64,000 bases of DNA from Streptomyces koelreuteriae. GTDB lineage: Bacteria > Actinomycetota > Actinomycetes > Streptomycetales > Streptomycetaceae. The notes under the pieces are model-generated. The model had not been told where the DNA came from and searched no databases. It saw only the letters and a list, made by a program, of their open reading frames with translations. Positions 17,701-25,366 of the stretch are shown here, piece after piece; the stretch's first letter is position 1; each line of letters starts with the position of its first letter. The position numbers and the translations under genes are program-made. Location of the stretch: NCBI RefSeq assembly GCF_018604545.1, contig NZ_CP075896.1, forward strand, positions 7,688,001 to 7,752,000, read 5' to 3'.

Positions 17701-19978
17701 CGTCACGGTTACGCTGAACGGCGCCACCGGCGCGATGGTCCTCTACGCCGACGGCATCGAAGCGGCCCGCACGACGACCACCATCAAGCCCTCCGAGCTG
17801 TACAGCGCGGCCAAGGACTACAGCGGCTACATCGGCCGCTCCCTGTACGCGGCCGACCCCTACTTCGGCGGCGAGGTCGACGACTTCCGCGTCTACGACC
17901 GCGCCCTCACCGGCACCGAGGTCATGAAGCTCAGCGGCAACACGGCGGGCATCGCCAAGGTGACGCACCCGCAACTCAAGGTCGACGCGATGGTCGACAA
18001 CGCGGGCGGCACCATCACCCTGCCGATGAAGAAGGGCACCGATCTCACCGCCCTGGCACCGGAGTTCACACTCGCCGAGGGCGCGACGATCAGCCCCGCC
18101 TCCGGCAGCGTGCGTGACTTCACCAAGCCGGTGACGTACGAAGTCACCGGGGCGGACGGCAAGAAGCGCACCTGGAAGGTCTCGGCGCTCATCATGAAGA
18201 CCCCGGTCCTGCCGGGTCTGAACGCCGACCCGGACATCGAGCGCTTCGGCGACACCTTCTACATCTACCCGACGACCGACGGCTTCGAGGGCTGGAGCGG
18301 CACACAGTTCAAGGCCTACTCCTCCACGGACCTGGTCCACTGGAAGGACCACGGTGTCATCCTCGACCTGGGACCGGACGTCAGCTGGGCGGACAGCCGG
18401 GCCTGGGCGCCCACGATGACCGAGAAGGACGGCAAGTACTACTTCTACTTCTGCGCCGACGCCAACATCGGCGTCGCCGTGTCCGACTCACCCACCGGAC
18501 CGTTCAAGGACGCCCTGGGCAAGCCGCTGCTGAAGGCCGGTGACTTCCGCGGCCAGATGATCGACCCGGCGGTCTTCACCGACGACGACGGCAAGAAGTA
18601 CCTCTACTGGGGCAACGGCCGCGCCTACGTCGTCCCGCTCGGCGACGACATGACCTCCCTCGACACCTCGAAGGTCACGGACATCACCCCGAGCGGCTAC
18701 AACGAGGGCACCTTCGTCATCAAGCGCAAGAGCACCTACTACTTCATGTGGTCGGAGAACGACACCCGGGACGAGAACTACCGCGTCGCCTACGCGACCG
18801 GCCCCTCGCCCACCGGCCCGTGGACCAAGCAGGGCGTGATCCTGGAGAAGGATCTCTCCCTCGGCATCAAGGGCCCGGGCCACCACTCCGTCGTCCATGT
18901 CCCGAACACCGACGACTGGTACATCGCCTACCACCGCTTCGCCATCCCCGGCGGCGACGGCACCCACCGTGAAACCACCATCGACAGGCTGGAGTTCGAC
19001 TCCGACGGCCTGATCGAGAAGGTCGTCCCGACCCTCGGCGGCATCGACCCGGTCACCGTCGTCCACGCCGGGCCGGACGCCACCGGCACCGAGGGAGAGC
19101 CGATCACCCTCACCGGCTCCGTCACCGGGGCGGGCACCCCCGAGTGGACCGTCCAGGACGGCGCCCCCTGCACCGTCAAGACCCCCACGGCGGCCCGCAC
19201 GACCCTCACCTGCACCGACGACGGCACCTTCCGGGTCACCCTGACCGGCGGACGCGGCACCGACACCGCGACCGTCAAGGTCGCCAACGCCGCCCCGACC
19301 CTCACCTCCGCCAAGGGCCCCGGCTCGCCCCTCCCGGTCGGCAGGACCGCCGTCGTCACCGCCTCCTTCGACGACCCGGGCACGGCCGACCGCCACACCT
19401 GCACCGTCGACTGGAAGGACGGCAGCCGCCCGACGACCGGCAGGATCACCGACTCCGGCTGCCGCGCCACCCACGTCTACGACGACGCGGGCATCCACCG
19501 CCCGGTGATCACCGTCACCGACGACGACAAGGGCACGGCCACGACCACCCTTCCGGAGCTGATCGTCCACGACCGCGCCGCCGGCCCCGCCACCGGCACC
19601 GGAACGCTCACCTCCCCGGCCGGCGCCTACCCGGCCAAGCCGGGGCTGACCGGAAAGGCCGCCTTCACCCTGCGCGCCCAGTACCGCAAGGGCGCCGCCA
19701 CCCCCACCGGCAAGGCCACCTTCACCTTCGGCCCCGCCCGACTCACCCTCCACTCGACCGGCTCCGACTGGCTCGTGGTCAACAACTCCCAGGCCGTCTA
19801 CCAGGGCACCGGCACAGTGGGTGGCAAGCCCGGCTACACCTTCCGCCTCACCGCCACCGACGGCCCGGACACCTTCCACATCAAGATCTGGAAGAAGTCC
19901 ACGGGCGATGTCCTCTACGACAACCAGACCGGCACCAGGACGAAGGGCACCATCACCATCGGAAACCAACGCCACTAG
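14741..19978 (+). CDS. Secreted multidomain glycosidase with two GH43 modules and two LamG domains
   Basis: The 1745-residue protein opens with an Arg-rich n-region, a hydrophobic segment and an Ala-Gln cleavage area (ASMLLTLAGPTASAQA), so it is exported. Order: LamG domain (about 50-255), two Ig-like repeats (about 265-450), first GH43 five-bladed propeller (about 455-760; LRDPFII and EGPLVF), a bacterial Ig domain (about 765-845), second LamG (about 850-1070), a short Ig-like segment, second GH43 (about 1145-1430; NADPDIERFGDTFYIYP, MIDPAVF, YNEGTFV supply base, modulator and acid), and PKD-like repeats to the end. GH43 enzymes remove arabinose or xylose side chains from plant polysaccharides. 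Start ATG 14741 is preferred over 14702 because of AGGGA upstream and the signal peptide. Confidence 0.9.
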   Translation: MTHVARFVRLRSRARRRAGQLAGLTAASMLLTLAGPTASAQATPEAPAAPAAEAADITDGLALWYKLDAGSGGTVTDASGNGRNGTVNGTADWSASGQGLAFNGSDTYIKVPDDVMKGMDAITVSMDVRIDTAQSTPYFLYGFGNTSAGSGNGYLFTTGNSFRTSLATGNWSTEQTTKPSDSHNLTRGVWKHITYAQTGSTGVLYEDGVEVGRNTSVTTTPGAIGSGTTKANYIGKSVYDGDKLFKGRIRDFRVYDRALDGSEVEQLSLPVATQGVADDKDALSLGDTSGVTSDLDLPKTGPAGGSVISWDSDNPSVVSGTGKVTRPEAGSPDGRATLTATLKKGAVTGTKPFDVTVRPALDDAAATREAAEALTVHNLDDARGNLTLPKSGMYGTSVTWSSAKPDVVSADGGVHRPAHGDGATTVELTATVAKGDAKASRVMTAKVPELPADAALKGYMFSYFTGEGTSDGEQLYAALSKGDDPLHWRELNDGKPVLTSTLGEKGLRDPFIIRSPEGDKFYQIATDLRIYGNGDWDASQRTGSKSIMVWESTDLVHWTNQRLVKVSPDSAGNTWAPEAFYDAERGEYVVFWASKLYDNADHSGDTYNRMMYATTRDFHTFSEPKVWIDRGYSVIDSTMIRHDGTYYRLSKDERNNSSSTPNSKFIFQEKSDSILNPSWTPVAEGIGKGAMNAAEGPLVFKSNTEEKWYAFLDEFGGRGYIPFETTDLDSGTWTPSTGYDLPAKPRHGTVLPVTQAEYDRLLRAYQPDQIVKSVEDVSVKTRVGDAPVLPATVIAEYADGVKRPVAVTWEDVPASKYAQAGTFTVTGSLPDGTAIPVRAAVTVSEEGPDIPADLLLHYDFDETGGSIARDSSGHGHHGTYVRTPDFGTGVEGGSFKMSGDASSSPYVKIPGGVLKDADSVTVSTYAKWKGGSSFQWLFGLGPDSDKYLFATPSNGGSSLYSAITKASWSAESKLTAGSQLTPGQWRHVTVTLNGATGAMVLYADGIEAARTTTTIKPSELYSAAKDYSGYIGRSLYAADPYFGGEVDDFRVYDRALTGTEVMKLSGNTAGIAKVTHPQLKVDAMVDNAGGTITLPMKKGTDLTALAPEFTLAEGATISPASGSVRDFTKPVTYEVTGADGKKRTWKVSALIMKTPVLPGLNADPDIERFGDTFYIYPTTDGFEGWSGTQFKAYSSTDLVHWKDHGVILDLGPDVSWADSRAWAPTMTEKDGKYYFYFCADANIGVAVSDSPTGPFKDALGKPLLKAGDFRGQMIDPAVFTDDDGKKYLYWGNGRAYVVPLGDDMTSLDTSKVTDITPSGYNEGTFVIKRKSTYYFMWSENDTRDENYRVAYATGPSPTGPWTKQGVILEKDLSLGIKGPGHHSVVHVPNTDDWYIAYHRFAIPGGDGTHRETTIDRLEFDSDGLIEKVVPTLGGIDPVTVVHAGPDATGTEGEPITLTGSVTGAGTPEWTVQDGAPCTVKTPTAARTTLTCTDDGTFRVTLTGGRGTDTATVKVANAAPTLTSAKGPGSPLPVGRTAVVTASFDDPGTADRHTCTVDWKDGSRPTTGRITDSGCRATHVYDDAGIHRPVITVTDDDKGTATTTLPELIVHDRAAGPATGTGTLTSPAGAYPAKPGLTGKAAFTLRAQYRKGAATPTGKATFTFGPARLTLHSTGSDWLVVNNSQAVYQGTGTVGGKPGYTFRLTATDGPDTFHIKIWKKSTGDVLYDNQTGTRTKGTITIGNQRH

Positions 19979-20177
19979 GTCGGGCCGGGGCCTGCTCCGG
20001 CGCCTGACTTGTGGTGCTGGAAGAACGGTTCTGGGATCCCGGGCAAGAAGATGTGCGACGGGCGCTCGAGGGTGTAGCGAGCCCTCCCCGCTCAATGAGG
20101 CTGGCTCAGCGTTCCTCGGTGCGCCCGGCATACACGAGGTAGCGTCCGCGTACGCCCGGCCCCTTCGGCGGGGCCGG
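19979..20177. other. Intergenic, no gene seen
   Basis: Nothing coding is convincing here. A short GCCGG/CCGGC stem right after the GH43 stop (about 19983-20002) may help end its transcript. Confidence 0.3.
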
Positions 20178-20480
20178 ACGGGCAGGGGGGGGCACCGCGA
20201 CCGGGTGGCGAGACGGACAAGTTCGGGAACCGCTACGAGGGAGCCTGGACGATCAGACATGCCCTGTACGTGCTGCTGGGCTCGGGCACGTCGCTCCGAG
20301 TGGAGCCCGCGGGGCCGCTTGGTGAGGGTGTTGAGTTCGTCTACCGGCAGACAAGGGAGTGTGGGAGAGCCTGCGTTTCCACAGCGGAGTGCGGGCCGCG
20401 TTGGGGCTCATCGAGATGACGCCGCTCGATGAGCGCGGTGAGGGAGCAGCAGAGATTTCCTCGGCGGACACTGCCGTGGC
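20178..20480 (+). pseudogene. Broken gene fragment, nuclease-like N-terminal domain (possible)
   Basis: From about 20178 one frame reads GGETDKFGNRYEGAWTIRHA, then ALYVLLGSGTSLRVEPAG and LGEGVEFVYRQ, which looks like a genuine conserved N-terminal domain. It then loses frame near 20356; the next frame continues with VWESLRFH and soon loses similarity. No ribosome-binding site or full-length frame is present. The pattern of a globular start with a (V/E)EF..RQ strand resembles N-terminal nuclease-type domains of multi-domain defence ATPases (weak similarity by eye). I regard it as a decayed gene with an internal deletion. Confidence 0.4.
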
Positions 20481-20820
20481 AAGGCCCCGGATCTCTTCGG
20501 AGGCCCGGGGCCTGTGCCGTCACACCCGCTGCTCGCAGACACGCTCACGGGCGATTGGCAGCCGATTGACCAGCGACTCATCCGCGCTACGGCGGTGGAT
20601 GGACGCAAACTCTTGCCGTGACCCGGAAGAGCGGTCGAAGTGCGGTGCCGACGCGTGGCTGTGGCCGTCGGGGCAGAAGGCGACGCCCCCGACCCGCAGT
20701 ATCTTGTGCCCAGTCGCTCCCATGGGGCCGGGTCGGCGGGCTTGGGGCGGGTCTCAAGCCCGCTGATTTCGTCGGGCGGTTGAGTATGTGGTGGCACTGG
20801 AGAGGCGTTCCCTGCTCGGT
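20481..20820. other. Intergenic, no gene seen
   Basis: This stretch has lower coding bias than its neighbours and only short overlapping frames. It probably continues the decayed sequence to its left. The adjacent metzincin gene ends at its right border. Confidence 0.3.
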
Positions 20821-21846
20821 TCAGTCGGCGCCCGCAGCCTGTGCGGTGACCAGCGCATCGACCCGGCTGCGATACGCCCCCACCAGGTTGTCCCCGTCCG
20901 TACCGGGAAGCCCGTCCGTGCCGGTCCCGATCGACTGCAGGACCGCGTCGGCCCGGGACTGGAGGTCCGCCAACTCCGCTGCGGTGTGCGGGTACAACAG
21001 GTTGAGCCCGCGCTTGTCGCCGTCCGACAGGTTCTGTCCAGTACCGGCCGGCGCGCAACTGCTCGGGTTGGACTTGTAGAAGAACGCCGGGAACCGGTAC
21101 AGCATCACGGACTGTGAGTCGAAAGGCCCGGCGACGACATCCGGGTCGTCCTCGGTGCGAAGGTTGTGATCCACCTTCGCACGAGGCCATCGGTTCGGCT
21201 CCCCCGCGAGGTAGGTGTAGATGCCGGGGCGTCGGCCTTGAGCGTCCGCCACGAAAACACCGTCTCCATCCTGTGTGGGAACATATCCGGCCTCATCGTC
21301 CCAACGGAACTCGTCCTCGCAGGTGCCACGCATGTTCTGGTGGGAGTGGTGGAATCCCAGTGCGTGCAGGAACTCATGGCGCACGGTGCCCTCCCACTGG
21401 GCCGGCCTGTTCACCGCGTAGCGCCCGAGGTTCAGGCTGCGCTGGCCGGGATTGCCCCCCACTGGGCCACCTGTCGAGCCGATGGTGCGATCAGTGCTGT
21501 CCGTGCCGACCAGGGAGAAGTAGCCGCCCATGTCGAAGCTGACTCGGATCTCGGCGGCGAAGGCGGTGTCGGCCGTGGTCCATCGCCGGAACGTTCCTGT
21601 CGCCTCGTCATGGCCGAAGTCGAGTTCAAGGTTGCAGGCGTCGGTGATCTGTGACGTCGCTCCTGCGATATCCGCGTGCAGTTGTTCGTCTCCGTCGAGA
21701 AACGCGACTCGCACGGTCGAGCCGGGCGTCCATCGCGCGATGTCGGTGACAAGGAACTCCAGGCCACCGCCGGCCGAGGCACGCCTCCAATGATCCCGTA
21801 CTTCGATCGCCGCGACGACGTCATCCGGGAGAGATTCGAGTTCCAT
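20821..21846 (-). CDS. Metzincin-type zinc metalloprotease, probably astacin/matrixin-like
   Basis: The 341-residue protein has the extended zinc motif HEFLHALGFHH, where three His bind zinc and the Glu is catalytic, followed by a Met-turn SVMLYRFP. An upstream SLNLGRYA segment resembles the substrate cleft strand. The last 60 residues form an acidic C-terminal region. There is no signal peptide at the MELESLPDDVVAAIEV start, which is unusual for a metzincin and suggests cytoplasmic action or nonclassical export. It stands alone between decayed sequence and a 319-base gap. Confidence 0.8.
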   Translation of the reverse strand: MELESLPDDVVAAIEVRDHWRRASAGGGLEFLVTDIARWTPGSTVRVAFLDGDEQLHADIAGATSQITDACNLELDFGHDEATGTFRRWTTADTAFAAEIRVSFDMGGYFSLVGTDSTDRTIGSTGGPVGGNPGQRSLNLGRYAVNRPAQWEGTVRHEFLHALGFHHSHQNMRGTCEDEFRWDDEAGYVPTQDGDGVFVADAQGRRPGIYTYLAGEPNRWPRAKVDHNLRTEDDPDVVAGPFDSQSVMLYRFPAFFYKSNPSSCAPAGTGQNLSDGDKRGLNLLYPHTAAELADLQSRADAVLQSIGTGTDGLPGTDGDNLVGAYRSRVDALVTAQAAGAD

Positions 21847-22165
21847 GGCAGGTCCTTTCGCATCACATTCGAAAGAGTCCCCCGACCGCTATGCCGATGA
21901 ATGGGCCGCTCGGCTCGAAGCGCGAGCGTGTCACCAACGGAAGCCCATAGTCCAGTATGGTCCGAATGGTGTTGCTATGCGAATCTATTGCCGCTCTAGG
22001 TAGTTCGACATTCACCGGAGCCGCTCACGTGCACGAATGCGGCATTCGATTTTGATCATGTCGCGGTCCGTGGCCCAAGTCGTCGAGTGCGGGCCTGGTC
22101 AGCTGTCGACGTCGCACCCCTCGGCTTGTGGACTGCTCCCAGCGGATATGTCGGCCCGCCCAGCG
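21847..22165. other. Intergenic, no gene seen
   Basis: Gap between the metzincin start and the phosphoesterase stop, both on the minus strand. It includes an AT-richer patch around 21940-22010 that probably carries the metzincin promoter. No hairpin or frame stands out. Confidence 0.3.
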
Positions 22166-23386
22166 CTACGACGAGGTGGGCAGCTGCGGGGAGCGGAGCA
22201 CGAGCAGGGTGATCTCGCTGGGGGCGAAGACGCGGAAGGGCGGGCCCCAGAAGCCGGTGCCGCGGCTGGTGTAGAGGAGGGTGCGGGGGCCGTGGTGGCT
22301 GAGGCCGGCGAGGGCGGGCTGGTCGATGCGGACCAGGTGGTGGAAGGGCCAGATCTGGCCGCCGTGGGTGTGGCCGGAGAGCTGGAGGTCGATACCGACG
22401 GCCGCTGCCCGGTCGATGAACTTGGGCTGGTGGGCCAGGAGCAGGACGGGGTGGTCGGGGTCGGCGCCGTTCAGGGCTCCGTCGAGGTGGGCGCCGTGGC
22501 CTGCCAGGCCGGAGGACTCGGCGGTGACGTCGTCCACGCCCGCGACCACGAGGGTGTCGCCTCCGCGTTCGAGCAGCAGATGGCGGTTGCGCAGCGGCTC
22601 CCAGCCCAGCTCGTCCATCAGGTCGACCCAGCCCTGGGCCTCGCTGTAGTACTCGTGGTTGCCGGTGACGTAGACGCGGGCCCGGGTGGCCCGCACGGTG
22701 CCGAGCGGGGCGGCCTGGGCGCGGCGGCGTTCGGCCGTGCCGTCCGCGATGTCGCCGGTGTGGCAGACCAGGTCGGCTTCCAGGGTGTTCACGGTCTCGC
22801 ACACCCGGGCCGACCAGCGGGCGCGATCGAGTGGGCCGTAGTGCGTGTCGGTGATGAGGACGACGCGGGTGCCGTCCAACCCGGCACCCAGCCGTGGCAG
22901 TTGCACGTCGAGTCGGCGCACGCGTGGCACGCGGCGGGCCTCGGCGTACCCCCAGGCGAGCAGTACAGCGGTGACGCCGAGGACGGCCCAAGTGACGATG
23001 CGGGCCCGGTCCTGACCCTCGCCGACGCCGGCCACGGCCAAGGCGAGCCGCAGGAAGACGCCGAGCAGAACGGACCAGGTGAACAGAACCCAGCTCGTGC
23101 CCAGCAGGGTGTCACCGACGATCGCCGCCCGGTCCTGCTGGCGCCGGCCGTGGCCACGCGCCATCGCGAGCGGCATACCGACCAGGCCGAGGGCGAACAG
23201 GGCGGTGCCGACCAGCGTGACGGGCAGCGGCCAGTGCTGGCCTGCGTACAGGAGCACCCCGCAGGGCACGGCCCACAGCAGGACGGGGGCGATCAGGGGG
23301 AGGTAGCGCATCAGGCGCTGCAGTCGGCTCCGCCGCGGTGCTCGCGCTTCGCTGTCGGCGGGTCGGGTGTTGCTGGTGTCGGCCAC
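22166..23386 (-). CDS. Membrane-bound metallophosphoesterase
   Basis: The 406-residue protein has four N-terminal membrane helices (LPLIAPVLLWAVPCGVLLYA onward) and a calcineurin-like phosphoesterase domain: VVLITDTHYGPLD, CHTGDIADG, GNHEYYSEAQGW, and HTHGGQIWP. These are the metal-binding D.H, GD, GNH(E/D) and GH.H blocks. YaeI/YkuE-type enzymes of this layout act on lipid headgroups such as UDP-diacylglucosamine or related molecules. The GTG at 23386 with GGGAG upstream is chosen. It follows a small hypothetical gene on the same strand by 147 bases. Confidence 0.88.
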   Translation of the reverse strand: MADTSNTRPADSEARAPRRSRLQRLMRYLPLIAPVLLWAVPCGVLLYAGQHWPLPVTLVGTALFALGLVGMPLAMARGHGRRQQDRAAIVGDTLLGTSWVLFTWSVLLGVFLRLALAVAGVGEGQDRARIVTWAVLGVTAVLLAWGYAEARRVPRVRRLDVQLPRLGAGLDGTRVVLITDTHYGPLDRARWSARVCETVNTLEADLVCHTGDIADGTAERRRAQAAPLGTVRATRARVYVTGNHEYYSEAQGWVDLMDELGWEPLRNRHLLLERGGDTLVVAGVDDVTAESSGLAGHGAHLDGALNGADPDHPVLLLAHQPKFIDRAAAVGIDLQLSGHTHGGQIWPFHHLVRIDQPALAGLSHHGPRTLLYTSRGTGFWGPPFRVFAPSEITLLVLRSPQLPTSS

Positions 23387-23533
23387 GCTCTCCCTCTCTG
23401 ACCAAGCTGCCGTCGCGCGAACTGTATCCGTTCGCCCTCGGCCCGGCCGGACCTCGGTTCCCTGTCCGGCGGCACGCCGCAGGAAGGCGTCCACAGGGCA
23501 ACCAGACCGCTGGACAGCGTCAGGGTTCGCCGC

Positions 23534-23887
23534 TCAGTAGCCGGGCGGGATCCGGTCCTGCCGCCCGTCGGCCGGCTCCGCCGCGTCGTCGTCCGGTTGT
23601 GCCCGCTCGGCCACGGCCGGGTCGTTCGAGTCCGAGATCAGCTCCGCGATGCGCAGGGTGCACTCCCACTCTGTCAGCCTGCCTTTGATCACCACCAGGT
23701 ATGACTCCTGGTCGGCGAAGCGATACACGCGGCGCCGCTTCTCGACGATGTTCTTGCTCGGCAGATACGTGTGGAGTGCGGCACGGAGTGCGTTCAGCGC
23801 CTGGTCCTTCGTTTCCTGCCCGCGACAGATGAACTCGGTCCTGTACGTGTCGCTGTAGTACTCCGCGATCACGACCCAGTTGCCCAT
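23534..23887 (-). CDS. Conserved small hypothetical protein
   Basis: This 117-residue protein starts MGNWVVIAEYYSDTYRTEFI at the ATG with GAGGGG seven bases upstream. The first 85 residues have alternating strands and helices with many aromatic residues (AALHTYLPSKNIVEKRRRV, DQESYLVVIKGRLTEWECT) and look like a small alpha/beta domain; the tail is acidic and disordered. No catalytic motif or membrane segment is visible. I do not know its function. Confidence 0.75.
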   Translation of the reverse strand: MGNWVVIAEYYSDTYRTEFICRGQETKDQALNALRAALHTYLPSKNIVEKRRRVYRFADQESYLVVIKGRLTEWECTLRIAELISDSNDPAVAERAQPDDDAAEPADGRQDRIPPGY

Positions 23888-23999
23888 GCTCATTCCCCTC
23901 GACGCCATTGTCGGTCAGCCACAGCTCGGCTCCGCCGGTCGCTGCGTACCACGTACGGGATCTTGAGGCCACGAGCGGCCCATGGCAGGCTCATGCCGC

Positions 24000-24584
24000 A
24001 TGATCGATGAATTCGCGAAGGACAACCTGCACGGGAGATTACGGCGGGACCGCGAGGCGCTGCTCTGGAAACTCGACGGCTTGTCCGAATACGACGCCCG
24101 CCGGCCTTTGACAGCGACCGGGACCAACCTCCTCGGCCTGGTCAAACACGTGGCCACCGTCGAGGCCAGGTACTTCGGCGAGGTCTTCGACCGCCCTTCC
24201 CCGGAACCGCTGCCCCGGTGGCAGGACCACGACGGCAGCGACCTGTGGGCGACCGAGGGCGAGACCCGCGATCAGATCATCGGGTTCTACCGGCGCACCT
24301 GGGAGCACTCGGACGCGACGATCAACGCGCTTCCCCTCGACGCCCCCGGCCACGTGCCCTGGTGGCCGGAGCCTTATCTCAACACGAACCTGTTCGCCGT
24401 CCTGGTCCATGTCCTCGGCGAGTCCATCCGGCATACCGGGCACGCCGACATCCTGCGCGAGGGCCTCGACGGCCGGACCGGGATGCGCGCCGAATACGAG
24501 ACGGGGATCGACGAACAAGCCCGTGCGGCCTACTGCGCGAAGATCGAGCAGGCCGCCAGGTCGGCCGCACCGGCCAAGGCTTAG
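24000..24584 (+). CDS. DinB superfamily (DUF664) protein
   Basis: The 194-residue protein has the DinB four-helix bundle: HGRLRRDREALLWKLDGLSE, then GLVKHVATVEARYFG with the first metal-binding His, and a late GESIRHTGHADILREG with two more His. DinB-like proteins include thiol transferases using mycothiol or bacillithiol. Codon 14 (24039-24041) is TTA, so expression may need the bldA tRNA. There is no clear SD before the chosen ATG; an ATG six codons upstream is also possible. Confidence 0.85.
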   Translation: MIDEFAKDNLHGRLRRDREALLWKLDGLSEYDARRPLTATGTNLLGLVKHVATVEARYFGEVFDRPSPEPLPRWQDHDGSDLWATEGETRDQIIGFYRRTWEHSDATINALPLDAPGHVPWWPEPYLNTNLFAVLVHVLGESIRHTGHADILREGLDGRTGMRAEYETGIDEQARAAYCAKIEQAARSAAPAKA

Positions 24585-24687
24585 AGGTCGTCTCGGTCGG
24601 GGGTGGGCAAGAGGCGGAAACGGCAGGGTGAGAGCTATCCACCGCCGCCCCGCGTGAGCCCTGTCTCACCTGGGCAGCGCCCCTTGG

Positions 24688-24707
24688 CTATGCAACGAGT
24701 TGCATAG
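24688..24707. promoter_or_regulatory. Perfect palindrome, likely PadR operator
   Basis: CTATGCAACGAGTTGCATAG has 8-bp perfect arms with a 4-base centre. It ends 12 bases before the PadR start and overlaps its ribosome-binding region, as expected for autorepression. Confidence 0.65.
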
Positions 24708-24719
24708 AAGGATCTGGGC

Positions 24720-25286
24720 ATGGCTCTCGAGCACGCGATCCTCGTCTCCCTGCTGGAGAAGCCGGGCTCCGGCTATGAGCTGGCCCGGCGGTTCGAGCGG
24801 TCCATCGGATACTTCTGGACCGCCACGCACCAGCAGATCTACCGCGTTCTCAAGCGCATGGAGGGCGAGGGCCTGCTCGCCGTCCGTGCGCTGTCGCAGC
24901 AGAGCCGACCGGACAAGAAGGAGTACTCCGTCGTAGGCCCCGGCCGCGCCGCCCTCTCTCAATGGCTGCACGAACCGATCGAACCCGAGAGCATCCGGCA
25001 CGAACTCGCAGTGAAGATCCGAGGCGCGGCCTTCGACGACCCGTCCGTGCTGATCCGTGAGGTCGAACGACACCGCCAGGTGCACAGCGACCGGCTCGCG
25101 CACTATGTGACCGGGGAACTGCGCGACTTCACCGGCCCGGAAGCCCCCACCCCGCTCGACGCCGGTCAGGAACTGCAGCATGTCGTGCTGCGCGGCGGCA
25201 TCGCGTACGAGCGGATGACGATCGCCTGGCTCGACGACGTACTCGCCACCCTCGGCCGGCTCGGCATGCCACACGCGCCCGCCTGA
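24720..25286 (+). CDS. PadR family transcriptional regulator
   Basis: The 188-residue protein has the PadR winged helix (LEHAILVSLLEKPGSGYELA, then FWTATHQQIYRVLKRMEGEG, then RPDKKEYSVVGPGRAALSQW) and a C-terminal Vir-like helical dimerisation domain. An AAGGA site precedes the ATG. The palindrome immediately upstream is the probable operator. It is followed after 80 bases by an acyl-CoA dehydrogenase gene, which it likely controls. Confidence 0.92.
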   Translation: MALEHAILVSLLEKPGSGYELARRFERSIGYFWTATHQQIYRVLKRMEGEGLLAVRALSQQSRPDKKEYSVVGPGRAALSQWLHEPIEPESIRHELAVKIRGAAFDDPSVLIREVERHRQVHSDRLAHYVTGELRDFTGPEAPTPLDAGQELQHVVLRGGIAYERMTIAWLDDVLATLGRLGMPHAPA

Positions 25287-25366
25287 CCGGGTCGGCCAAC
25301 GCCGCCCGGACCCCGCGCCCTTCAGACCCGCACGCTCAACCCTCAACCCTCGGAAGGCGGACCTTC

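Noticed and set aside
16547..18352. A 601-codon minus-strand frame
   Set aside because: Antisense shadow of the GH43 gene, with Gly/Val/Arg-biased composition and no start site.
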